Counted from the first letter of the stretch, positions 9,847-22,900 are shown. The stretch is DNA of 24,808 nucleotides from Folioceros fuciformis (GCA_049999805.1 JBNGIO010004450.1:1-24808), one strand, 5' to 3'. Made by a program: numbers and translations. The notes: a model not told the origin generated them from the sequence alone.

Positions 9847-11141
9847 CACAGGGGCTGCACAGGGGTTTAAACGGAAAGGGTACCTTTTACTCAGCTTCTG
9901 CAACGTGAAGATGGAAGCTCCCACGATGATAGAGTACCACGTAGATCGACGTAAAGCCCGAAGGAACATGGAGCATGGCCTCCTACGAAGTTTCCTCCTG
10001 CGCCGAACCCGAACCTGCCGAAGCTACCAAACCTACAGTGGGAAAAGTGGGGCATTAAGGAAACGCACATTGGACAAATCGGCTCTTCCTCATCTCCTCC
10101 TGGCATATGAGCAATACAGTGACGTGATAAGTGTGAGGAAAATGCGGCACCAAGGAGGCGTGCTGTCAAGCTGACAAGCTGGAGGTGAAGACAAACATCC
10201 AGGCAGTGAAGAAGACAAAGAGGCACCCGGATAGCGTAGCCGGGACGTAAACAAGTTGCTTACCCGTCGACCACAGCAAGTCACGATTCACGAGGAGCCG
10301 GGAGGTTGCTAAACACACCCTTGTGCTGTGTAAGCAGGTGTCCGAGTGCCTTGATGTGAGGAACCGGCCCTCACGTTTTTTAAAATCTTGAGACGCGCAG
10401 CCATGAAAAGGGCCCCCCAGAACGCATGAAGAGCTAAGCCCCACCCATGAGCCCCGCCGGCTGTGGCCGCTCCCTGCTGCTGCGCATTTGGCTGCCGCCT
10501 TGAGTGAGTGACTGCCTGCCGGCCTGCTGGATCTTGGGCTAGAAATCGGATTGTGCTGGATGTATTGTGTGTGCAATGGGACTGACAGGCAGTGAGCTCA
10601 CCTGAACTGGACAGGGCTTACAGTGCGGTGGCTTGCTCCGAGTTCGTAGCTCGCTCCGCAGGGGGATTGATGGGTGCCGGAGAGGGAGTTTTTGGTGGGC
10701 CTCAGCTGGATGATTGTGGAGCGTTTCCCTCTCTCTGTCTCGATTTGGTTTTCGGCGGCCTGGAGTTATGTGATCCCTGGAATTGGACCTTGAGATTCCA
10801 ACACCTCGGGGTATTCTGTGCCTAGGGACTGCGGAGCACGGGAGGGTCTGGTTATTTGATTCCGGTTCAGAGAGCCGGGCCGGTACTGGGTCAGACTGGC
10901 ATGGTCTGCTTGCCGGCGCCTCCAGGGAAGCAGATGAGATTGGGTGACTGGAATAAGGACTTGGACGATCCCGGACAGTGGAGGACCCGTGATTGCTGCT
11001 CTGGGCTTGCTGATGCCTGCCAGTATGGTGCTCTTGGCGGGGAGTGTGCGATGTGGGAGCTTGTAGATTGGGTTTGGGAGATTGGGATTTGTAAGTCACT
11101 TGAGAAGGTCTTGTACTAGGTGTTTGATTCCCAGGTCTGCA

Positions 11142-14100
11142 ATGGCCGGGCTGGTGGGGTATGCGCTGGAGGTTTTTTTCCCTTCCTGGAAGGAGATGAG
11201 TATTTCCTTGGGGCTAGTTGTGGTTCTGTTGAACCTGCTGAGGCTTGTAGATTCATCGTCCAATCAACGACCGGATAACAGAGATGTCAAGGCAGATCCA
11301 GCTGTAGACAGTGATGGTGCCACTCAGCAGGGGATCGGTAGCCCTCCGCACAGTAAGGTTGGTGTTGCAAATTTCTGTTCTGTCTTGATTCTCCATTGGT
11401 TACTTTGGTGGGGGGGGTGTGTCGTTCACGAAGTTGGGGCCAGGGGAAGATTCCTGAGCTTGTCTTGATTCATCTGAGGTTGCAGCATCCAATCCTGCTG
11501 GACATGGACACTTGTCCGAGCAAGAGTTTCTCCTTGTGGCAAGGCTGAGTTCTCCAGAAGAGGGCCAGCCTACTGTCTTGCACGAAAGAACTTTTGTAAT
11601 GTCTGTCTAGCAGACCCGCAATGTGCGCTGTGTTACTGGCCAGAACCGCCATGCGTCATGATCAAATCTGACGTGACGAGCACTGCTGCTTGCATCTCAT
11701 GTCTTAGTATGGGATTGACCACGACCTTTTCTTACTGTGACGGACCTTATCTCATCTCCGTGCGCTCTTATCTTTTCCATGGGCTGCTTGGTGTAGGTGC
11801 CTTTGAGAGGGGATTCTGGTAACTTAAGTGTTTATCTGGTGAAGGTGAGAGTTCACAAGACACATCAAGAAGGTGTTGTCAGCAATGTTTATATTACATG
11901 ATCAGTTGTGCGACCAGCATTCCTGTTGCAGGTCTCCGGTTGCTGAACATGATTGTGCTGCTGTATGATGATAGCTGAGCACCTGTTTCCGGCCGTGTTC
12001 ATTTCAGCTGCAACTTCTGGCTGCCAAAAATTTGATCGCTGCAAATCTCAACGGCTCCTCCGACCCTTACGCTATACTAACATGTGGGCCTCAGAAACGC
12101 TTTAGGTGGGCTTCTGATCTAACGGAACCAAGCATTCTATGGGACCTCAGTCCCTAAGTCCTTATTGTGAGAACGTGGGAGTTTTCCAGATCTTGGTATC
12201 AGATGAAGTGACTCAATTTTGGTCTGTCCCCGTAGTTCAATGGTTCCAGGAACAAGGAACCCCATGTGGGGTGAAGAGTTTGATTTCTACACAGAGGAAC
12301 TACCTGTTCAGGTATGACCAGGACTGCTAGTGCCTTGTCTGCATGTTTTTCAAGGTTCCGCTATCCTTGGTTCTGAAGGAGAGCTCGAATTTCAGGTGAA
12401 TATTTCTATCTACGACTGGGACATATTGTGGAAGAGCACACACCTGGGATCCGTTACCCTGAAAATCAATGACGAGGGTGATACAGAAGCTGTTTGGCAT
12501 ATGTTGGACAAAGGATCAGGCCAGGTACTGGATTGACTTCAAAAATACCTTTTCTGGTTTTCTGCTATGCCTTGAGTGTTTGGATGTATCCACTCAACTT
12601 TCCAGCACCTGCAGGTTTGTGTGCATACATCTGCAAAGTGCCTTCCGGCAAGTACAGCCGGGTGAGCTTATCTCAGTCACAGCCTGACAATTGAATCTTG
12701 TGGGGAATGAGTTCTTTTAGAATGGCGAGGAGCCTTGTTATGAGTATAGTCTATATTTCGCAGGGGTCCATATTTGAGTGCCCTTTGGCCAGTGTTAATC
12801 GTATGCTGCTGTATGAGTGGAGATTTATGTTCCACTTCGTTTCTTTGTGGTTTGCAGGGCTGTTATCGGTGGACTGGCTGGCGGTGGCAGAGGAAGGCGG
12901 ATCTCGTTGGATCGACCAGTTGGAACAGAAGTGCGGCAGAAGCCGGGACCTTTGCAAACAGTCTTCGGTCTGCCCCCTGACGAGGTAGTCTTGTGAAGCA
13001 GCTGTTGCAATCCGCGCTCGTCATCCAGACTTAAAGGTCCAAAGTTGAAAGGTCTCTATTGACCTTGTCACAGGTGGTTGAGCACAGTTACTCCTGTGCT
13101 ATGGAGAGGTCCTTCTTATACCATGGTCGGATGTATGTATCGGAAAGGCATATTTGCTTCAGTTCAAATGTGTTCAACAAGCACATGAAAGTGAGTATGC
13201 TCATTGCACCCTGAGCTCCTCCCCAGTTCACCACACAGCGAGCGGAGGTAACTGATCTGCCCTTTTTCCTCGGCCTGACAGGTGGTCCTTTCTTTTGAAG
13301 ATGTGGAGGAGGTAGGGGGATCTGTTGTTGAAAGTTGTGTGCCCTACGTCAGTGATACTCAACGTCAAAGTTCTGGGTTAGTTTTCTTCTTATCCGTGGG
13401 TCTGTTGAACAGATACGAAGAAGCCAGCATGCTCTCATCAACCCTGCGATAACGATCGTCCTTCGAGCTGGATCGGGGGGTGATGGGGTGCCTCCTCTCT
13501 CTAGTCCTGATGGTATTCACGCTATGCGGACCGCTTAGCTTTGTTCTGGTGATCCGGCCGTGAGCGATCGGTATTGACTTGGAGGGAACTGGAGTGCAGG
13601 GAGGGCGAAGTACAAATTCGCGTCCTTTTGGAACCGAAATCACGCTCACAGAGTCCTGTTTCGGACAGCCAAAAAATTTCAGGACGTCGAGGAGGCTGCA
13701 AAGCTGGTACTACAGTCAGACAGACTTGGTTCACGGAAAATAGTGTAGAAACGAAGGTCGATTCTGAGATGTGGTTGCTGCGCAGGAAGAGCAACAGTCT
13801 GCATTGAGGTCACAAAGCAGCTCTTTCGCAACCCTTTCCCAATCTTCGGAAGTAGGTGCTCCTTCTGGTACTTCCGGAGTGCCCTTTCAGCCGTTCCTTA
13901 AAGAAGAGATTCTCGTGGATATATTGAAGGTACGGGAACCACGGATCTCACTTCGTTCCTGCATGAATGTTTTGTGCAGTCCGTCTATCCCGATACTTAC
14001 TGCTTGTCTTGTTTGTGTATCTGGCAGGTTGATCTGCCTTGCACTGTGCAACAGTTCTTCTCTGTGCTCCTCAGCGACGCTTCTAAGTTCACGGAAACAT

Positions 14101-15050
14101 ACAAATCTCAACGGAAAGACGTCGACGTCAAGGTTGCAGTTCTGTGCACTGGTCCTCAATACCTCCAGTATTGGATTGCGTGAGCAATCAGTAGTCATGA
14201 ACGCCCGGTGTCGCCATTTGTTCTCTTTTGCAGCTGGAAAAGTGGAACCCAGCGGTAGAGTATGGTGGACTTGTTCGCAAGGTTACATACCGATCTTTGT
14301 GTCACAGCCCCATGTGTCCTCCTGACACGGCAATGACGGAGTGGCAGCATGTCTCCTTCTCCACGGACAAGCGACACCTGGTGAGTGAAGTGATTGAGCT
14401 CGGTGTCATGGTTTAAACCTCTGCTCCTGACCAGGAGCCTGCAACATGTGGAATGTTGTGCAGAAACTTGAGACTGTGCAGCAAGCACACGACGTGCCTT
14501 TCGGTTCCTTGTTTGAGGTGAGTAGGGGAAGCATTTGGAGTCTTTTTTGTCTGAGTTATTGTGTTATGTGGTGACACTGTGTTGTGCTGAGAGCAGGTGC
14601 ACGCAAGGTGGACTGTGCACGGGACAACTGAGAATAGCTCTTCCATTGTCGGCAGTGTTGGTTAGTTGCAGATTGCTCAAAGCTGTATGTCATGGTCATT
14701 GTCAATCGCAGGACTGGAAACAGACACATTTGTTTTACATGTATGTCGTTGCTGCTGACTATCATGATTGTACTTGTCTATAGGTACCCATTTCAAGAAA
14801 TGGATTATCATGCAATCGAAGGTTAAGAGTGGAACTGAGAAAGAGGTACAGGGGATCGATCCCCGGTGTGTCGATAATTGGATGGTAGTTTACCAGTTAC
14901 CCTCACAGCTTTTCCTTGTGATGCCGCATGCAGTATAAATTGGAGGCGGAACTCTTCATCGAAATTGCACGAAAATTCCTGGAATCACTAAGAGCTGGGG
15001 TTCAACAGGAGGAATCCAAAGATGGGGCTCAGGGTAGCGTACCTGGATGA
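11142..15050 (+). CDS. BAGP1: BAGP1-like protein: C2, GRAM and VASt domains
   Basis: Exons: 11142-11357, 11797-11844, 12008-12105, 12236-12311, 12396-12524, 12615-12661, 12858-12984, 13074-13190, 13282-13311, 13413-13512, 13600-13706, 13786-13929, 14028-14132, 14234-14380, 14464-14517, 14597-14660, 14784-14845, 14934-15050. All introns are GT-AG and phases close, giving 595 residues, almost exactly the Arabidopsis length. Residues about 20-36 are a hydrophobic anchor ([15 protein letters not shown]). A C2 domain (about 85-190) has [22 protein letters not shown] and [10 protein letters not shown], retaining the Asp-rich loops expected for calcium binding. A GRAM domain (about 245-310) has [10 protein letters not shown] and [14 protein letters not shown] VASt domain (about 395-560) has [16 protein letters not shown] and THFKKW. 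In Arabidopsis BAGP1 works with the protease APCB1 to process the co-chaperone BAG6. Related GRAM-VASt proteins move sterols at ER contact sites, so a membrane-tethered lipid role is inferred. Exon 1 and exon 11 ends are the least certain boundaries. Confidence 0.93.
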
Positions 15051-16966
15051 GCTGTTCACTCATATTCTGTTGATTGCAAGACAAGTCCTTGCACGCTCGG
15101 CCATCGTCATCGTCCTCCACGAAGCGTCAGATCGACCATATTGTTTCCTAATCTGAGTACACACAGTGACAATCCTATCACATCCAGTAAATTAGATGAA
15201 CCACCAGTTCAAGCATAATTTAAATCTCATGCCAGTGCCCCCCGCTGGAACGGACCTCGGATCCTATCAGGGCAGAGTAGCTGAGGGAAGAGGATCCTGC
15301 CAGAGCCACATGTAACAAGGTGAAGGGACAAGAAAACGCGGGGTCAAGAAATTGTGACGGCAATAGAAACGAGCAACATAGAACAAGCAGCAAGGCAAAG
15401 ATTCAGACTTGGTTCCCCAGAATACCACAACGAAAGCCATGCCGTTTTCCTGTCAGGATTCACGTGAACGGAAAATGTGTAGGGTGTGAAGAGACGCTAC
15501 ATACCGTGACCACTTCCGCACGAAATGGTGACTGTCGATCTTGGTCCCCTTTGATGCGAGTGTGAAAAATGGGGATTCCGCGCCCGCCCCTCCAACCTCG
15601 GCTCGCTGAGTGCGCCACCAAGCTTGTCGGTCCGCAGGCTAGCCCCTCCGCCGAGCATGAAATTGCAGGCTTGTGCAGGGCCAGACGATCTCAATGTACC
15701 CCACCTTGCCCGGCTTTGATGAGGAAAATCAGACATAAAACTGCAAGCTGGAGTCGTTCCCTGTAGGTCGGTCATGAAGAGCAAGGGACTTGAGTAAGCC
15801 CAAGACTCTTCTTCCGATTGGCCCGCAACGCAGCTCCCTAGCTTGCTGGCCTCTCCTGCGGAAAACCGTAGCACACCCTCGGCCCGCGGATGGGTGGAGA
15901 CAGACGATTATATTGTCCAAGCACCCCAATTCGGCGGGCCGAAGCTGGCTAAGCAACTCCTGCCTGCAACGTGGAAATGCCACCCTCCCAAGTCTCCCTG
16001 TTGCCAGCTCTCAGGATTCATCTCTGGAGCTATCTCGACCGGCAGCTGCACAGACAGATAAGTACCAGACCGCTGGATGACAAATTCAATTGCAGTGGCA
16101 CCACGTAGCTTTACATGTTTTGAAAATGCGCACAAGTGGATGCGGCGCCTGGTAGGTTTTCTGACAGCTAGGCCAAACAAATGTGTGGTGTCGGCAAGCA
16201 CTAGGGGACCGAGGGTAAGATTCAAAGGGCTGTACTCAGTGGAATAGTTCGCAAAAGCAAACGCATTGAAGAAGGAAACTGTAAGTAGCCTGTACCCTGT
16301 GGGCGCCTTGTACAGTACCTGCGGATCAAGGTTTAGTGAAGCAGCTAGTATGTACTTGTACAGTGCAGCCATCACCCAAGGTCCCAAAGCTCTGTACAGT
16401 ACAGCATCAGAGGAGATAGTGTCTCATCTATTTAATCGACCGCCCCAGCTCAGATGGATGCATCAAAGAACAATGCATACTTATCACTTCAAGTAATGAC
16501 TATAGAAGCCCGTGTAAGAAGGCCGCCCAATGATGGTCTAGTGTTCATGAAAACTATATAAGGCACATTACATACTGACAATGCTTCCCCTACATACACT
16601 GCTGATAAAACGTCTGCTTGCTTCACCAAAAGAGTCTGGCCTGGTGAAATTTCAAAGACCAAAGAGTGGGTCCCGTATAAGAGTCGCTCTTGCCTAGGAG
16701 GGACAGCAGCAATCTATGTGCAGTGCACTGCAGTGGAGAGCAGTGCAGAGCAACTTCCTTCAGGGTTTAAAGTACAAAGGCTGCACAGAGCCCACAAGTA
16801 CATTCGGCAAGAGAGCTGGGCGCCGATTACTCTTGAGAGTAAGAAACGCCACCAAGAAAAAATAATGCCAGCTTGTAGTGCAGCCAACACCGGGCTACAA
16901 GCTATGAATCTCCCGCCACCACCAACCTAATTATACACAAAAGAATTCCAAAACGACAAGTAACAC
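15051..16966. other. Spacer between convergent BAGP1 and BRM genes
   Basis: Both flanking genes end here, so 3' UTRs are expected at both sides. No domain is recognisable on either strand. A minus-strand frame of 159 codons (16387-15908) is fairly protein-like in composition and contains an in-frame CAG|GTACTG that resembles a splice donor near 16319, but it matches no family I know. The 8 GTAC cores at 16232-16402 overlap it. Confidence 0.5.
16232..16402. promoter_or_regulatory. Cluster of eight GTAC cores (three TGTACAGTRC boxes)
   Basis: GTAC occurs at 16232, 16292, 16310, 16315, 16352, 16358, 16394 and 16399. Three copies of a longer box, TGTACAGTAC or TGTACAGTGC, begin at 16309, 16357 and 16393. 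GTAC is the core recognised by plant SBP-domain factors, including the copper regulators SPL7 and CRR1. Function is inference only: no adjacent gene start is known, since both flanking genes end in this spacer. Confidence 0.3.
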
Positions 16967-19900
16967 CTACTGCATTTGCTTCCGGCGGGAAGCCCCCCCC
17001 ATATCTGATCTTGGCCGCTTTACAGGATTTGGAACTCCAACGTCCAACCTCGACCTTGACGGGTCCTGTGACGCACCACCTGCACCGCCCAGGCGGGACG
17101 CGCCAACAACAAGAGACTGCTGTGATGAAGTACTCTTGCCTGTCGCACTGGCTGCATTCCTGCCTGCTTCCTTCCCCTCTTCAAAGCTCGGTTGTCGTCT
17201 GCTACTGGAACTACGTTGGTTCTTACTCCTACTAGAACTTGCCGGCATTACACTACCATTACTCTCCCCCTTCCTTTTGTCAGTCTGAAACAAGCTTCTA
17301 TTGTCCACCTTGCGTAGCTGATTACGCTTCTTCTTATGGACCACAAGATCGAGCGGATGCACTGGTTCCCTACTAGTGAGCTCTTCTTCATCATCTATTT
17401 TTTTTGTACTTCTACTATCAGGCCTTCCCGATCTTTTCTTCTCCTTGGAACTGGCAGCCCTTGCAGGCTCAGGCTCCTCAGCCTTCCTATCTTCCATCTT
17501 TCTCTTGTTTTTTCCTGGCACATTCTGGGGAATTTCTGGAGGGTCATCATCGACATCTGAAGGAACTGCCTGCTGACGCACCTTTGGGGGTTTTTGTCCA
17601 GGGATCCATGCTCCTGACACTGGGGGTGGCGCAGTCTCATTTGGGATTCCAGTTGGTTGTTGCCGTCTCCTGGTTAAAGCGGCAGCTGGAGGGGCAGCCA
17701 TCTTTGTCTTCACAGAGGTGAAATCAACATCAGGAAACATAAGCTCCATACGTTGGAAGAACACTATTTGCAGGCGACGGGCATCGCTTAGAACCTGCTT
17801 GGGACATGAGATTTGTTACCACACGTGAACCAACAAGTATACATCAATTTGAGCATTCCCCAAAGGCGAAAACTCACCTCAGTTGCATTAGCATGATACC
17901 GCACAGCATTGTCAAGCATAAGTTGCACATCTGCGGCGAAGTCAAGGACTCCGCCGTATCCAAAGTGATCGAGTCGCTCCTCAATAGTATGAACATCCAC
18001 AGGGCGAGAGATGATAGTATAATAATCCGGACAGGCACTAAGCTTTGGAAGCTCTGTGAATAACTCAGCATTGACAGCTCCTTGCAACTTTTTGAGTGCC
18101 GCTTTACACTGCAAAGAGAACAAACAGACGAAACAAGCCATTCTTAACATGCATCTCAACTCACTATAAGCTTAAGCTCTCTGCTCTTGTACCACCTGTC
18201 AATCATACCCAAAATGCTTCAAGAATCAGCCAAAAATTGAAACATACAACCACACCTTTTTTTGTGTGCTCTCTGGCATCCGTCCCGTGACAGCACTCCA
18301 GGTTGGAATGCCACTAAGAGGCAGGATCCCCTTCATAGTTCTAGCTTCCCCTCCTTCGTAAACATCTTCCACAGGCTCTTGAAATCCATTGGCCCAGTTC
18401 GTATGTTTGAACACCATACGGGGTCGCTGACCTGGAAGTGCTTCTGGTACCACGTCTTCCAGACCTGGAAACATCGAATGTCTCCGCTTGGCAAATCCTC
18501 CCCACTGCTCAGTCCTCTCAAAGTACCCATCCTCATTGCCAACATACGCACCAAATCCTGGTCCCTGAAGAATGCCTTGACCACTGTATGCTGGCCTAGG
18601 CGCAAATTGCACAGGAACAGCAGAAAATAGTTCGGCACCCTTATTGTTCTTCCCAGAGTCTATGAAAGCTTTACTCCGATTGCGTTTAGTGCGCTTGTTC
18701 TTTTTTCGAGGTTGAATGACTTGTTCCTCTTCAGCATCCTCTGCCAATTGCATCCAGCTCCCTGTCCTATGAGTACCAGAATCACCAGATGCTGCAATCT
18801 CACCCTCCTCCAAATCCTCAGCCTGTCCACACAAAAGACATCCATCAAGACTCTGAAAACGACTGGAAACAAGACACAACACAGCTGAAATGCAGACGCA
18901 GTAATACGGGTTTTGCAAGATCGGCTGCATACCAGTTCCTGCCTCAGTGGATTGCTTTCCACAGCCGCCACGGATTCAAACCCATGTCCTTGACCAGGCA
19001 AATCATTCATATTGAAGCACTCCCATTGAGTTTCACCATCCTCCGATGATGCATTGGCTGCTGGATCGTCTTGATCTTCCATTTCCTCATCTAACTCTTG
19101 TTCTAAAACTTCTTCAGACTCGTCCACTACAACCACAGCTTCATCCCCTCCTTCTACTTGACCCTCATCTTCGATCTCTCCCTCCTCATTACCCTCATCA
19201 GACAATTCCTCATCATTTCCTCCTACAATTTCCCCCTCTTCCTCCTCATCAAATTCCACAACATCTTCTACCTCTTCTTCAATCACTGCTTCCTCCTGAT
19301 CTCTCTTTCGTTTGCCGCGTGTCATAGCACTGACTGACTTTGTACCACTGCTCGGCAGACCCCTATGATTAAGCAAACCCTTCCCCTTTACTTTTGCAGC
19401 TTTGGCAAGCAACTTCTCTTCTGCTTCTCTTGTACCAATGGTCCCTACTAGCCCCTTCTTGAGGGCTTGCTTCGAAGTTGCGGCTATTGCCGCGTTCACC
19501 TCTTGGGAACCTACTCTAAGCCACTTTGGAACCTGCTGGTACTTCAGCAGCTCCCCTGGCCAATCATATTCTTCGTCCATCTGATCAAATAGCTCAACTT
19601 CCTCGTCAGTGCGGGCTATCATGCGATTCAATTCTTGCAAGCTAGGAACATCATGCACAGATTCCTGATATCTTTCCTCATCATGTAGGAGAGCTTCAAG
19701 TGTTAGGCGGCGTTCCTCTTGGGTAGTTCTTTGATCAAACCGTCCAGCATTTATAACCTCATCTGCCATGTCAATTTTGTGTTGTTGAATGTTATTACGC
19801 ACAAGACTCTCTACTGAGCCCATGTACCTGTCCTTGCCAGCCATGTCATCATCATCATCTACTGTCCCTCCGCTCCTTAACTCATCCTCCTTTTCATAGC

Positions 19901-22900
19901 TGGGATTAGTCTCCACCACCGCTTCAAGGTACAAGACCTTAACTTCCCGCTTCTGCCCAATCCGATGGGCACGAGCCACTGCTTGTTCTTCATTTTTGGG
20001 ATTTGGATCAGGGTCATATATCACAACAGTATCGGCAGACTGCAGGTTCAGGCCCCTACCAGCAGCCCTAATGCTGAGCAAAAAAATAAAACAATCTGAC
20101 CCAGGCCGATTGAATTCCACAATTGCATCCTCCCGAGAATCTAAGGAGGTAGTACCATCAATCCTTCGATATGCAAATCGCCGCCACTGCAAATACTCCT
20201 CCAAAATATCCAACAATCTAGTCATCGTACTGAATAGAAGGACACGATGACCGGTCCTGTGAAGTTTAACTAAGACCCTATCCAGAACCCATAGTTTTCC
20301 ACAGGATCGGACAATACTTTCAGTAAGATGATAACCTCGTGGAGGATAATTTAAGTACGGATGATTGCACACCTTCCTCAGCTCCATGCATTTGTTTTGA
20401 AGAGGTGCATATGCTCGTGCTGGTCGAGTGGAATTTCCTCCAGCAAGTCTCTGAGCCTCATCTTGAGGATCCAAGCGGATTGTTCCAGTTGCTTTCACCC
20501 AATCGTATATGGCTGCTTGGAAAGCTGACATCTTGCACTTCAAAACTACAGAGACCTGTTTCCATAAGCCGGTACACACGGCAACACATTAGACGGCATT
20601 TACACACCATTCGCTGTATTCAAGACTTACAAAAAACCATGAAACTAACCCACCTTTGGAGGTAAAGAGCCCTCAACATCCTCAACTCGCCGTCGGAGCA
20701 CAAAGGGCTCCAATATCTGGTGCAGCCTGTGTATGATAATTACTTTCTTCTCAGTCTCCAGCCAGTCATCTTCGTCATTCTGATTGGATGTATCCTTTTG
20801 AAATGGTTTTGAAAACCACTCATGGAAAGCTCGGCTACTGTCAAACACCTCAGGCAGTAGCAAGTTCAATAGAGACCAAAGTTCGTGGAGATCATTCTGA
20901 AGAGCAAACACACAAAAATAAGAACCCTCCCATATCCATGAACCTTAGCCATGAGTAAGCATGCAAGCACTTATCACAGATTTTCACCTGTAACGGAGTG
21001 CCTGTAAGAAGCAATCGTCTTTGGCATCGAAATCGGTCCAAATCGCGTGCAAGACGGGATTCCCTGTCTTTCATACGCTGTGCTTCATCTATAATGATGT
21101 ACTTCCAGTCGACCTTTGACAGTTTGGAGCGATCTCGCATGATAAACTCATACGTAGTAACCAAGACGTTGAACTTCATGGCATTGACCTCCTGCAATTG
21201 CAACTTGATTTCAGAGATAACCACAGCTTTGATTTGAATGAACAAATCAAACAAGTCCAGTGTGCTGTAGCTCTACAGTGCAAAAGCTTTGGCCACTGCA
21301 ACAGTGGACCAACCTGCTGGTATATTTTTGAGCGTTGGTCCTTTACACCAACATAGAAAATACAAGAGACAGATGGCAGCCATCGCAGCAGTTCACTCTG
21401 CACAAAAGGAAACATTAGACCATGGGTGCGGTGTCTCTACCACTGTAGCAGAACCCCTGAGGCTTCGCAGGACCGGTACAAATACAGCATCCAAGTAGGT
21501 TATCTCATCGACATTTACCTTCCAATTTACAATTACAGCATTAGGCACAATGATTAGATGAGGCCCATAGTTCCCCTTGAACTCCATGAGGTACGCAATC
21601 AGTGCCATTACCTGTGACAGGACAACAGAGGAGCGATGGGCACCAGAAAATACTGTCTATCCAGGTTCACACTGAACCATATCCATATACTCTAAATCAC
21701 CAGCTACTATCAAAGATTAGTCTAAGGCACAATACAAAATGATCAGTAATGACCCATCAGGCGGAGTACTCGGAACTTGAGAGACTACACACACCTGCAC
21801 AGTCTTTCCTAGGCCCATCTCATCAGCAAGGATACCATTCAATCGATTATTGTACAATGAAAGCATCCACTGTAACCCCACCTGAGATCACCACCACAAA
21901 AATGAGCAACACATGCAATGCTGGGCTAAACTTGAAAGCGAACTTTGGCCAGAACCTCAGGAAATGTTGAGACCGCTTACAAGCTGATAATCACGTAAAG
22001 TGCCAGCCCGTAACATGGAAGGTTGCCTGGCGATATGCTCACTAACAGCATGAGCCAGAGAATAATACCTGCAGACAGGTGAGAGACAACAAATAAGGCT
22101 ATCAGCCAATGTGACTGACGTAGAGACATGTCAAAACCTTTGAAACCATGTCCCCAACCTGACATATCTAAAGAGCTTACTTGTTTACAGACGTGTGCCT
22201 AGGTGTGTCTCCTTCGGAATCCCACCCTTTCGATGCAAACTGCTCCCCTGCACGGGTTGAAGCCTCCTGAACTTCCTCCTCTGAGAGGCCCTGCCCACGT
22301 GACCAGCCATTGTACACTACACATCAGCAAAGGCTTCAGAGTGGGAGATAACACAACCGCCGCCTGAACCAACGTCTACCTGAGCCCTGGCGGATGCAGC
22401 AGCTGCAAGTTTCGCTTCTTCCATCTCCTGAAGATTTTTCACAGCCGAAATCTTGCCACCTAGTTTATGAAGGTAGTCCTCTGTCTGTGACAAAAAAGAG
22501 GATAAAACCTCAAAGCGCTCGCCTGCATCACCCGGCATTTGTGTTTGTTGTTGAAACAACATTTGCCGATAGGCATCCACATCATTGTTCTTCAGAGCCT
22601 CCATTCTCTTGGTTCGGTCCTCATCCTTCTTCTTCGAGAACTCCCTTAGCATCCTCTCATGATACTTTGCAACCCCCCTGTTACGAGTAGTTCTTGCATC
22701 TCGAGTAGCCCACTGAGACTCCAGGAGCTTCTTTCTCCATTGAAGCAAAGACTTGAGCTGCTTATCTTTAGCAGCCCTCTGCTGAGCTATAACATGCCTT
22801 AGTAAATCTGCACGCTGTCTTTCACAAAGCCTGACAAACTTCCTGTATGCCCTTTCCCCCATAGCCATGATCTCCTGCTGCTGGTCTTCCACGTCATCCC

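Larger units (their letters stand above)
8932..11141. other. Intergenic region and BAGP1 leader, no gene recognised
   Basis: These 2.2 kb hold the PEX11 3' UTR, simple repeats (9451-9650 and 9813-9846) and the promoter and 5' UTR of the BAGP1-like gene. A minus-strand open frame of 186 codons (11099-10539) is Pro/Ser/Arg-rich without any domain and lies antisense to the leader, so I do not call it. The sequence gtaagt at 11091 with cccag at 11131-11134 could mark a very short 5' UTR intron, but about 44 bases is unusually small. Confidence 0.5.

Noticed and set aside
10539-11099. Minus-strand 186-codon open frame upstream of BAGP1
   Set aside because: Pro/Ser/Arg-rich low-complexity sequence with no domain, lying in the expected promoter and leader of BAGP1.
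11091-11134. 5' UTR intron of BAGP1
   Set aside because: Good donor (gtaagt) and acceptor (cccag), but about 44 bases is shorter than any other intron here; not supported without transcripts.
19046-19327. Plus-strand Leu/Pro/His-rich open frame
   Set aside because: It is the antisense of the acidic Glu/Asp tract of BRM.
20988-21191. DEAQ in place of the DEGH/DEAH box in BRM as an unusual catalytic change
   Set aside because: From memory, plant BRM proteins share the [14 protein letters not shown] motif, so it is normal for the family.
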